Shown: positions 1 to 8,947 of the stretch, piece by piece
Layout: every line of letters starts with the position of its first letter
Numbering within the stretch: position 1 is the stretch's first letter
Source: Mesomycoplasma ovipneumoniae
Lineage (GTDB): Bacteria > Bacillota_I > Bacilli_A > Mycoplasmatales > Metamycoplasmataceae
Assembly (NCBI RefSeq): GCF_030012565.1
Contig: NZ_CP124621.1
Span: 372,001-436,000, forward strand
Length of the DNA stretch: 64,000 bases
Direction: 5' to 3'
The notes under the pieces: model-generated
The model's database searches: none
What the model was told of the DNA's origin: nothing
The model's input: the letters and a program-made list of their open reading frames with translations, nothing else
Translations under genes and position numbers: made by a program

Positions 1-969
1 CGCCAAATTACCGGCACAAACGAAATTGCCCTCGGCCACACCGGCGGATTTGGCTATGCCCTTTCTGGACTAATCGGCGAGTCAATTGCTAAAATTTCCA
101 AAAAAAGTCTGCTTTCAACAGAAGAAATTAAATTTCCCCAGTCACTTTATTTTTTTCGAAACACTTTGGTTTCAATATCTCTAACAGTCTTTCTTTTTTA
201 CATTTTTGCCTTTTTACCAGCCGGAATTCTTTATGAATTAGGCCGCTTTGACAAGGTTGCCGATGCTAATGTAATTGAGATTTTATCCTCAAGAAACTGA
301 GTTGTAACAATGATAATTTCGGCCTTTACTTTTACTGCCGGAGTTGAAATTATTCTTGCCGGAGTTAGATTATTTGTTGGCGAATTAGTGCCGATGTTTA
401 AAGGTTTTTCGGACAAATTGATTAAAAATGCAAAAGTCGCTGTTGACTGTCCGGTAGTTTTTCCTTACGCGCCAAATTCAATTATTATTGGCTTTATTTC
501 CTCTTTTTTAGCAGGAATAATTGGACTTTTTATCACGCTAGGACTTGGCTATGCAGCACTTATTCCGGCAGTAATTCTTCCAGGACTAGTTCCACATTTC
601 TTTTTAGGAGCAACTTCTGGAGTTTTTGGTAACGTAAAAGGTGGAATCTGAGGCGCTATTATCGGACCTTTTGTTGGCGGACTGATTATCACATTTATTC
701 CGGTATTTTTTGCCCTTGGAAATTGAACACCGCTTGAGTCTAACTCACTTGGTGATTTAATTACCGCCGGTGGAGCCACAAAACAATCCTTAATTAGTCT
801 AAACTGAGGCGATACAGACTATTTTATTGGCTATATTCCCGGAATTCTTGGACTAATTCCTAAAGTTGGAAAATATGTAATTCTTGGCTTTAGCATTTTG
901 GTTTACTTGATTTTTATTATCGACGGAGTTATCAAAAAATACCATGGAAAACGAGCAAAAACTGCCTAA
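1..969 (+). CDS. ulaA: Ascorbate-specific PTS permease IIC (UlaA), 3' part
   Basis: This is the C-terminal 322 residues of the membrane component that imports L-ascorbate and hands it over as ascorbate 6-phosphate. The reading frame is open from the first base of the window, so the start lies upstream. Several hydrophobic segments are visible. A stretch around residues 121-163 (AGVRLFVGEL, then VAVDCPVVFPYAPNS) matches the UlaA pattern AGVR-FVAEL ... AIDC ... FAPN that I remember from the enterobacterial protein. In-frame TGA codons read as Trp. The gene overlaps the following transketolase by 26 nt, which implies translational coupling. The downstream catabolic genes ulaD, ulaE and ulaF sit about 36 kb away on the opposite strand. 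The IIA and IIB components are not in the window. Confidence 0.9.
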
Positions 970-2887
970 TTTAAAGCTTTTTTTAGCAACAATGCGGGCA
1001 GTCGCCCTTGATTCAATTAATAATGCTGGGGGTGGTCACATTGGTATGGCTCTTGGTGCAAGTGAAATTTTTTATAGCCTAGTTGGTCAAAATTTAAATT
1101 TTAGTCCGCTAAATCCAAAGTGAATCAATCGCGATCGCTTTGTTTTATCAGCCGGGCATGGTTCAATGGGACTCTATTCTCTGTATCATTTAATGGGCTT
1201 AATTTCGCTTGAAGATATTAAAAATCATAAACAACTACACTCAAAAACACCGTCGCATCCCGAGGTTGACAAATTAGAATATATCGATGCCTCAACTGGG
1301 CCGCTTGGCCAAGGGGTGGCAATGGCTGTCGGGATGGCACTAGCCGAAAAAAGGCTGGCCCAAAAATTTAATCAATCTGACTTAAAAATTATTGACCATT
1401 TTACTTATGTCTTATGTGGCGACGGCGATTTTCAAGAAGGTGTTGCCTTAGAAGCCCTAGCTTTTGCCGGCACAAATAAACTGTCAAAATTAATACTTAT
1501 GCACGATTTTAATAACATTCAAATTGATACAAGCGCTAGTTTAGTTAATAATCTTGATTTTGCCAGTTTTTTTAAATCAATTGGCTTTGATGCAATTATT
1601 TTAAAAGATAATAAAGTTGAAAATATCAATTTTGCCCTTGAAAAGGCAAGAAAATCTGACAGACCTGTTTATATTCAAGTTCCAACTATTATTGCCTTTG
1701 CAACAGAATTTGCCAATTCAACAAAAGGACACCATGGATCACTCAGTGCTAAAAAAACCTATGAATTCAAAGCTAATTTGGGACTAGAAAATTTAGATCC
1801 TTTTGAGTACGACAAAAAAGCCTATGAAATAGGGGCTAATTTATTAGTGCCAAAAAATCAAAAATACTTAGACTGAGAAAAAAATTTTACACTTTACAAG
1901 CAAAAATATCCCCTTCTTGGACAAAGATTTCAAAACTTCATTAAAAACAAAGAACTTTTTAGTCTAGAAGGACTGACTTTTGCTAAAGCAAACTTAGCAA
2001 TTCGCGATTATGTTGAGCAAATTATCCAAAAAATTGACAACACTGACTTACTTATTTTAGGTGGATCTGCAGATCTTGGGGTTGCAACTAAAACTAAATT
2101 TAGCGGTCAGAAACTAATTAACTACGGAATCCGTGAGTTTGCAATGGCGGCAATTAACAACGGAATTTCACTTTATGCTAATTTTTATACAATTTGCTCG
2201 ACTTTTTTAGTTTTTAGTGACTATGCAAAACCGGCTTTGCGTCTTGCAGGTTTAATGAGTCTGTGCCCAATTTACATTTTTTCGCATGACTCATATCAAG
2301 TCGGCGGCGATGGACCGACCCACCAACCTGTTGAGCAACTGGCAATGCTAAGATCAATTCCAAATTTTTTAGTAATACGGCCTTGTGATGAATTTGAAAC
2401 AATTTTTGCCTTTAATTATGCCCTAAATTCCAAAAATCAACCAGTTGCAATTATTACAACACGACAACCCTTAGAATCTTACAACAAAAATCTTGAAAAA
2501 ATTGACTCAGCTTACTATGTTCAAAAAACAGAACTAGCTAAAATAAATATACTCGCTTCTGGCTCAGAGATCCAATTAGCCAAAAAACTAATTGATAAAT
2601 TAGCCCAAAATCAAATTTTTGCTAATTTGATTTCAGTTCCAATTTTACAAAATTTAGTTGAAAATCCACTACTGATTAAAAAATTAGAATTAGAAAAGTT
2701 GCCTATTTTTGCCCTTGAGGCTTCAAATGATCCTTTGTGATTTAAATTAGCTACTGTCCAAAAATTTTCTGGACATTTTGCCAGTGGCTTTGGCGAGTCA
2801 GCCCCAGGAGACATTGTTTATGAATTAAAAGGTTTTAGTGTTGATTATTTATTTGAAAAGGTTTTAAAATTTTTAGAAAATAAGTAA
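944..2887 (+). CDS. tkt: Transketolase
   Basis: This 647-aa thiamine-diphosphate enzyme of the non-oxidative pentose phosphate pathway is close to the usual family length. Seen directly: an N-terminal substrate-binding histidine region (GGGHIGMALGASE, residues 29-41), the ThDP-binding motif GDGDFQEGVALEALAFAG near residue 164, and in the C-terminal half the glutamate-containing segment INYGIREFAMAAINNG near residue 393 and SHDSYQVGGDGPTHQP near residue 447. The start is ATG 944, inside the end of ulaA; the coding frame is continuous through three in-frame TGA Trp codons. Co-transcription with ulaA suggests that xylulose 5-phosphate from ascorbate degradation is fed into this step. A hairpin terminator follows. 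Confidence 0.95.
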
Positions 2888-2940
2888 ATTTAAAATAAAC
2901 TTAAAAAAATTTGTTTCCTAAAACTCTCTAAAGTTAAATT

Positions 2941-3088
2941 AATATTAGAAATTCAGACAGGCCAACTAATGCCTGTCTGAATTTTATTTAACGAATTAAA
3001 ACAAAAAATACTAAAATTTTAACTAAATAGTCTTGTTTTGCTTATATTTTATCAGGTTACAAATTGAAACTGTAGCACAAAAATGTCT
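2941..3088. repeat. Left direct duplication flanking element A (gene 3'-end remnant)
   Basis: About 148 bp matching 4521-4670 in the same orientation, with a few substitutions and indels. It contains a hairpin terminator plus the 3' end, on the minus strand, of the membrane-protein gene whose intact copy ends at 4598. The coding part is broken by small indels, so it is a dead remnant. It abuts the left terminal repeat of element A exactly, as expected for a target-site duplication. Confidence 0.8.
2951..2989 (+). terminator. Rho-independent terminator after transketolase
   Basis: A perfect 12-bp stem (ATTCAGACAGGC with GCCTGTCTGAAT) closes an 8-nt loop and is followed by TTTTATTT. The same hairpin recurs at 4531-4566 beyond the end of a membrane-protein gene. 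This copy is part of the direct duplication that flanks element A, so it may not be transketolase's original terminator. Confidence 0.75.
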
Positions 3089-3264
3089 CCTGGGTTTGAC
3101 AGTTTGATGGTAAAAACCCATTTTTTAGTGAGAAAAATATTCAAAAATATCGGTAAATCCGGGTTTTTTGAGCCAAAGTCTTAATTTTTATTATTTTAAA
3201 ATAAGCTTTTGCAAAAAAAAAAAAAAATGCTTGGTCTAAGAAAAAATTATGTTATAATTACACT

Positions 3265-3500
3265 CACTAAGAATAAATTAATAAATTTTGATATTGAATT
3301 AAAGGGGAATGAGTTATGTTTTTACCATAAAAAAATTAGAAAATGCGAATTATCCATTATATTTTTAAATATGATGGAATGCCTTAAATTTGACCGTTTA
3401 GAAATCTACAAATTTATGGCTTTTGATTATTGTTCTTTCAAAACTTCATATGTTTTTTTAGGCTCGAAGTAAATAAAAACGAGTTTTCTTTTTGCATTGA
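3265..3500 (+). ncRNA. Candidate structured small RNA, copy A
   Basis: An A15 tract (3213-3227) is followed by TTGGTC (3231-3236), a 16-bp spacer and an extended -10, TG-T-TATAAT (TATAAT at 3253-3258). The predicted transcript begins near 3265. It contains a Shine-Dalgarno-like AAGGGGAATGAG with ATG and four codons (Met-Phe-Leu-Pro-stop), then hairpins CCATTATATTT/AAATATGATGG and GCCTTAAATTTG/CAAATTTATGGC, and a degraded third hairpin ending near 3500. The same order occurs in copies B, C, D and E. The 87-codon open frame across this stretch is not shared by the other copies and is not called as a gene. Function unknown. Confidence 0.5.
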
Positions 3501-3535
3501 TTTTAAATAGCAGTTGTATTTTTTTTTATGATTTT

Positions 3536-3850
3536 TCCCAGTTGGTTTTTAAGACTAAACAAGTCTTTTAAGTTTTGTAAAGTTGAACTTAAGTTAATTT
3601 CCTTAGTGTAAATTTCAAATTTTTTGACTAATTGGTCAATATTAGTTTTTCGCCGCTCATATCACGAATCGACATAATAAGACCTAAGTGTGAATTAGGG
3701 AAAGCTTTTTTTCCTAAAAACGCAACAAGTGCAGAGTCAACTCCACCAGAAATACCAAAAATCACGCCTTTTTTATTTGTTTTTTTACTCTTGCCGAATT
3801 CATTTTATAATATAATTTATATAATTATTTATTTGTACATTATTTTTCAT
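3536..3850 (-). pseudogene. Truncated, frameshifted nadE copy
   Basis: Read on the minus strand this aligns with the first 105 or so codons of the intact nadE at 25033-25773, including the ATP-binding SGGVDSALVAFLG segment. Small deletions near the codons for IRQEVKKANK (2 nt) and SGDKTDID (1 nt) break the frame, and the copy stops abruptly where it meets the end of the small-RNA cassette. It is divergent from the gene at 3947, just as nadE is divergent from the paralogue at 24469-24939, so the whole divergent segment was copied together in inverted orientation. Confidence 0.85.
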
Positions 3851-3946
3851 AAATAGAATAATTTCTTGTATGATTATAGTGCAAAAATAATTTTTTTAGT
3901 ATAAATTTCATATATAATATACAATTTTTTTTCCAGGAGGATATAG

Positions 3947-4414
3947 ATGTCTTATCAAAACAATACCGCTCAATTATTAAAATCAACTAAATCATGAGCA
4001 AATATATTATTAATTATTCGTATAGTTAAATTTGCTTTAGGTGTTATAACAATTATTGTATTTTTTGCTGCAGGTGCTGTTGGTGCAGGTCAGGGCAGCA
4101 CCGGCCCAGAAGATGCTAAAAAAGCTTTCTCAGCAATTTTAGAAGCAGCTACGTTTGTACTTGTAATGCTTGGTTTTTGGTGTGTATTATCATTTGTTTA
4201 CTGAATTTTATTAATTATTTCCCCTTTTAAATTAAATGATCTACCAATGCGAATGAACCTAAAAAATGCTCACTTTATTTCAAAGTTTAAGCTAATTTTC
4301 GGACTTTCTATTGTTGCAATTTTTATTCCTTTAATTAGTATAATTTATCTTATTATGCTTAGATCATTTATTTCAAAGTCAGAAAAAGAAATTATTGAAG
4401 ATTCTCTTGATTAA
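3947..4414 (+). CDS. Small integral membrane protein, paralogue of the gene at 24469-24939
   Basis: A 155-aa protein with a strong ribosome site (AGGAGG, 6 nt before ATG) and a TATAAT-like box about 35 nt upstream. Three to four hydrophobic segments are visible, near residues 18-45, 68-90 and 118-138, and the tail is charged (SKSEKEIIEDSLD). The N-terminal 40 and C-terminal 60 residues are nearly identical to the minus-strand paralogue, while the loop around residues 45-65 differs (a Gly-rich stretch here). A conserved PFKL-DLP-RMNLKN segment lies in the cytoplasmic loop. I do not recognise the family. It travels inside element A and appears intact, so it is a recent functional duplicate or is on its way to decay. 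Confidence 0.75.
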
Positions 4415-4520
4415 TTTTTTGTAACACATAAAACAAAAAATTTTTTTAAAATTAAAATAAAAAGGGTGAAATAAACCAGGACACTTTTTTAAGATTACAT
4501 CATCAAACTAGGAAACTCAA

Positions 4521-4670
4521 AATATTAGAAATTCAGACAGGCTCACCAATGCCTGTCTGAATTTTATTCTAATTAATTAAAACAAAAAAACTAAAATTTA
4601 AACTAAAATAGTCTTATTTTGCTTATATTTTATTAGGTTATAAATTGAAACTATAGGCACAAAAATGTCT
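4521..4670. repeat. Right direct duplication flanking element A
   Basis: The partner of 2941-3088. This copy holds the hairpin terminator (stem arms 4531-4542 and 4551-4562) and runs into the intact 3' end of the membrane-protein gene that ends at 4598, so it is the original target site. The terminator serves that minus-strand gene. Confidence 0.8.
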
Positions 4671-5782
4671 AAGATATACAAAATTATATAAAAACCATTT
4701 TTTGTTAGACTTGAAAAATTTGCAATATAACGCGGTACTATGTAAAAAAAATAAAGTGAAAATGCAATACTAAATAAACCAAACAAAATGCCAATACTGG
4801 CTTTTTGGTCAATAAGTTGATTAGTAGGCACAACTAGTAAAACTATGGCTGCTATCATAAAAAGGATAATAAAAATAAAATGAAATATATTTTTGATAAT
4901 TGAGAATTTGTAAAATTCTCAATTAGTTTTGGTTTTGGATTCTTCTGTTATTATTTCTTCATTTGTCTTTAATTCTTCTTCTATATGCGATATGTTCGAA
5001 TCAAAACTTACAGTTTTGGTGTTTCTGTAAAACAACCGACCGTAGCGTCCCAAAAAACTCGCAAAAAAAGCTAAAATAGTAGATGTTTGATTTGCCTCTT
5101 CAGTTTTATCAATTGATTTATATATTTTGAACAAATGAGAAGCTAATGAAAAAAGTAAAATTCACGCAAACCAAAATGTAAAAGCAAATATTGCCCGTAG
5201 AACATCTGCAAAATTTCTAATAAAATTATTATCGATTTGCCTAATACCACTAGAGGATAACCCATATGTAAAAATTATAGCCGATAATATGGTAAAAAAT
5301 AGAGTCAATAAAACAAAACGATTAATAATTTTCCATTTAGTTATTTGTTGTCCGGTAGTTCAATGATTGGCAATTGTATTTTTTGGACTAAACGAGTTAT
5401 TAATTAATAAAAACGACATAGTTAAAGGGAAAAGTAAAAAAGCATTTGAAAATTGTTTAAGATTTATACCAGATTGTTTAAGAATTTCATCATCCCTTAA
5501 ATTTCAAGCTAAAGAAATCCGAAAAAATAATGAAATGAAAAACAAAAAAATAGCTATTAAAACTATGACCATCAATACTCTTCCAATTAAAGTGTCTAGG
5601 TCAACATTATTTTTTCTATGCGAACTCAATCTAGAAGTATGCTCATATGAACTACTATATAAAACAAATAACGAAAGATAAAACATTGTTTTAATTATTG
5701 ACAAAACAAACAAAATTCAAAATTTTCTAGAATTTTTGTCATTTAATTTTTTTTCTTTTATTAGATTAATTAAATTGGTCAT
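4598..5782 (-). CDS. Polytopic membrane protein, family copy 1
   Basis: A 394-aa protein of unknown function with about seven hydrophobic segments separated by short charged loops and one long hydrophilic loop around residues 230-285 rich in Glu, Lys and Thr. Shared landmarks with the neighbour at 5968-7086 are a W-LRDDE motif after the second membrane segment, a WTT-Q-K-WKIIN segment, and a virtually identical C-terminal tail (YNLIKYKQNKTILV). No clear Shine-Dalgarno precedes the ATG; the start was chosen as the first Met of an uninterrupted frame. TGA-Trp codons are used repeatedly. The 3' end was duplicated when element A inserted next to it. Confidence 0.75.
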
Positions 5783-5967
5783 ATTTCAATTATTTTTAAA
5801 TTTACCGGCTAGGTAATTTGATATTTTTTAGTTGGTTAGTTAGTATAATTTGTCTAAACTCTAAGTTTATAAAACCAGTATATGTAATAAAGTATTTTAA
5901 AATAAGGTATTTTTTTTACAATTCCTTAATAAAAAATTAATAGTAGGATATAAAATTATGATAAGAA

Positions 5968-7086
5968 TTAAACTAAAATAGTCTTGTTTTGCTTATATTT
6001 TATTAGGTTATAAATTGAAACTGTAGGCACAAAAATGTCTAAAATATATAAAATTAGTGAAGCTCGTTTGGAATGCATGTTAACAGAATCTGCTAAATAA
6101 CGAGGCCCAATGTATATAAGGTAAGTCATAGTCGAAATATTAAATAAATTAAAGAAAATTAGACTAACACCAGTGTTACGAAAAATTTCATTTTTAGTTA
6201 TAGCTAGCGACATTGTCGCTGTAAAAATTATAAGAAAAATTAAATAGAATATATTTTTTACAATTGTAAATTGATAAAATTGTCGACTAATTTTGTTATT
6301 AATTACTTGTGTTTCTACTTCATTTTGGCTTGTTAGTTTATTTTCTGTAATTTTTAATTTTTTAGAAAGTCTCAAAACATTTTTTCAAGCATTGAAGTAA
6401 AAAAATGGCATGAAAAAAACGTAACTAGCTGATTCCCAATAAGTTTTTTCTCTCTTGTTGATTAATCTGTATATTTTAAGAGAATAGGAAGCCAAAAAAT
6501 AAAATGGAATTAAAAAATAGAAAATCCCAACAAAGATTATTATAATTACAACATCATTAAATTCTTCAAATATTGTATTATTTGTGCTAGAGCGAAGAAT
6601 TAACGAAACAATAGCAAGTACAATCGAGGTAAACCAAAGAAGAACAACTAAATCCTTAACAAAGTTAATGATTTTTCATTTAAGTATTAATTGCCTTGTA
6701 GTCCAATCATTGCCAATTGAAATTTTGTCTCTAAGTGACTTAGTAATTAATAAAATTGAAGTAATTAAAGGAATAAGCGCAAAACCAATCGAATATTGCT
6801 TAACATCTAGCCCAGTTTGTCTAAAGACTTCATCATCCCTCAATTTTCAAGCAAAAAAGATACGCAAACCCAATGAGGCAAGAAACAATAATAAAAATAT
6901 ACCACTTATTGTTGTTTTTAATCTTCCAATTGGTGTTGTCGAATCTGATCCAATTGTTTGTTCGCCATCAACACCGCTAATACCAGTTAAAATAACACCT
7001 ACAACAAAAATTATTGTTTTAAAAATTGACAATAAAAAAAGTATTATAAATTTTATGGAATTATCATAATTAAATTTTTTGTTCAT
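5968..7086 (-). CDS. Polytopic membrane protein, family copy 2
   Basis: A 372-aa paralogue of the preceding gene, arranged in tandem on the same strand with a 185-bp gap. Hydrophobic segments occur near residues 10-35, 58-78, 100-120, 150-175, 185-210 and in two blocks near the C-terminus. The central hydrophilic loop differs completely from copy 1, whereas the last 25 or so residues (ILYILDIFVP-VSIYNLIKYKQNKTILV) are almost identical, also at the DNA level. This suggests gene conversion or purifying selection on the tail. No ribosome site is evident before the ATG. Function not recognised. Confidence 0.75.
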
Positions 7087-7272
7087 TTTTAAATTGATTA
7101 AATAACGGATATTTAGCCTTTTTTTAATATACGCTTATGAATATTAATTAAATAACCCTATTTACCTCCATTATAGAAAATTGTATAATTTATTATACCA
7201 TAAATATATAAGAATTATACAAGCATCAAATGCTTAAAAAATCCTTATTTTACTGATATTTTAGTATTATAA

Positions 7273-7554
7273 GCCCTAGGTTTTCTCGTGGTCTTAAACG
7301 AAGATTTTAAACCCAAAACATTAAAAACATTATTTTATTTAAATGACAAAATTGCATAATTGGATAAGGAAAATGTTTTTGTTCAAGATATCAGCTACAC
7401 GCAAGGTTCGTCAGGTTCTCCTCTATTTTACAAAAACAAAATTGTTGGCTTGTATAGAGGTAAAAAATTAAAAAACGGCAAATTAACCCCGTTCTTTAGA
7501 CTTATTGATTTAGATACTTATCAAGAAATTAAATCTGTAGTTTCAAAATTATAA
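7273..7554 (+). pseudogene. Remnant of a trypsin-like serine peptidase, C-terminal end
   Basis: The frame is open from 7273, interrupted by TAA at 7357-7359, and continues to 7554. The readable end contains YTQGSSGSPLFYKNKIVGLYRG, the glycine-serine loop around the nucleophile of chymotrypsin-fold peptidases followed by the usual hydrophobic strand. Nothing of the His and Asp regions remains upstream. An intact mycoplasma peptidase lipoprotein of related type lies at 26562-28460, but the sequence here is distinct. An internal restart from TTG 7360 is possible but would give only 64 residues without a complete catalytic triad. Confidence 0.6.
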
Positions 7555-7666
7555 ACATTCCCAGCTTTAGTTCATAATAAAAAAATATTTGATATTAGGT
7601 TATTTTTCCAAAAAAGTTCATACACTGTGTATAATTTACTAATATGATAAAAATTGTTAATTTTGG

Positions 7667-7703
<37 letters not shown>

Positions 7704-7736
7704 ACATTAATAAAACCCAAGCAAAAAGGATTTCTA

Positions 7737-8930
7737 ATGTCTAGGATTAAGGTGTTAGAAACCTTTTCTGGAATTGGGGCGCAAGCAAAAGCTATTGCTA
7801 ATTTTGAAAAAGGCAAGAAAAAATTTTTTGAAATTGTTGCCACAGTTGATTGAGATGCTCGATCAATTATTACATATGCTCAAATCCATCATAATGTTTT
7901 GTCTGATGTTGATAAAATTTTAAAAGAAAATCAACTTAGTTCACCAGAAAAAATAAATTTTTTTTTAAAAAAATTTGAATTGTCTCTAGATTCAAAAAGA
8001 CCCTCACAAATAACAAGAAAAGATTTAACTTTTAAAAAAATTCTTGTGGCTTCAATTATAAAAAGCAATAATTTAGGTTCAATTATAAATTTAAATGTTG
8101 AAGAAATTAATCGCTTAGCTCCTAATTTTGTCACTTATTCTTTCCCTTGTCAAGGTCTTTCGATTGCTAACATGGGCCGTGCAAATGGCATTTTTGATAA
8201 AAATTCAACAAGTTCTCTTATTTGAAATGTTTATTCACTAATTAAGGGATTGAGTGTTAAGCCAAAGTATCTTTTAATGGAAAATGTGCCTAATTTAATA
8301 TCAAAAAAATTTATTAATCAATATAAAATCTGAAAAGAAACTTTGGAAAAACAAGGTTATAAAACTTTTACTGCAACATTAAATGGGCTTAATTTTGGCT
8401 CAATTCAAAAAAGAAATCGAGTTTTTGCTGTTAGTTTTCTAAAAGAAATAAAAACCCCTTTTGCCAGCGACATAGAATTTAAAAAATATATCCTAAATTT
8501 AGGTCAAGACATTTCGACCAATTTGGATAAAAGGAAGCAAATTTTTCAATCGATTTTTAACTTTGATGAAAAAAATAGTGAAAATGCTGGGTTTTTAATT
8601 AATGCGACTCCGTCCCGGATTAAGATGGTTGAAAAAGTTGAAAAAATTAATGAGTCAAAAAATTTTATTATTAGAACCTTGACAACCAAGCAAGACAGGA
8701 ATCCAAATACCGGGATTATTAAATTTGAAAATAATTTAGAAAAAAAACTTAATTATCGTTTTATCTCAAATCGTGAAGCTTTTTCGTTAATGGGTTTTGA
8801 AAATAGCGACTTTGAAAAGCTCAGACCTTTAATTTCAAAAAATATATTAACAAAAGAATCATTATATCGCCAAGCCAGGAAATTCTATTATAGTAACAAT
8901 TTTAGAAGCGCTAATAAATTTAATTTATAA
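7737..8930 (+). CDS. C5-cytosine DNA methyltransferase
   Basis: A 397-aa enzyme that methylates carbon 5 of cytosine in duplex DNA. Visible motifs are the AdoMet-binding FSGIGAQAKA near residue 9 (motif I), SFPCQGLSIANMG near residue 140 with the catalytic Cys (motif IV), LMENVPNL near residue 180 (motif VI), QKRNRVFAV near residue 222 (motif VIII), and a target-recognition stretch before NREAFSLMGF near residue 350 (motif IX). Length and motif order fit a type II enzyme. An AAAAGGA ribosome site precedes ATG. The next gene begins 17 nt downstream, so the two are probably one transcription unit. The recognition sequence cannot be read from the protein. Confidence 0.9.
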
Positions 8931-8947
8931 GATCGACAAGGAGAATT

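Larger units (their letters stand above)
3088..4521. mobile_element. Composite MITE-like element A with captured genes
   Basis: The left end (3088-3110, core GGGTTTGACAGTTTGATGG) and the right end (about 4502-4521, core CATCAAACTAGGAAACTC) are inverted copies of the terminal repeats seen in elements B, C and F. Between them lie the small-RNA-like cassette (3213-3500), a broken antisense nadE copy (3536-3850) and an intact small membrane-protein gene (3947-4414). The part from about 3536 to 4475 is an inverted copy of 24.4-25.3 kb. The unit is bounded by 148-bp direct duplications (2941-3088 and 4521-4670). I infer that an element picked up a neighbouring segment and transposed with it. No transposase is present. 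Confidence 0.7.

Noticed and set aside
3209-3472. 87-codon frame across the element-A cassette starting in the A tract
   Set aside because: The other four copies do not keep this frame; substitutions preserve hairpins instead. The start would lie upstream of the promoter.
6584-7069. 161-codon plus-strand frame
   Set aside because: Antisense to the membrane-protein gene at 5968-7086, which has clear membrane segments and a paralogue.
7630-7635. TATAAT as the sole methyltransferase promoter
   Set aside because: No -35 at the right distance is visible, and the TA repeat with TTGTTA is an equal candidate, so it was not called as a separate feature.
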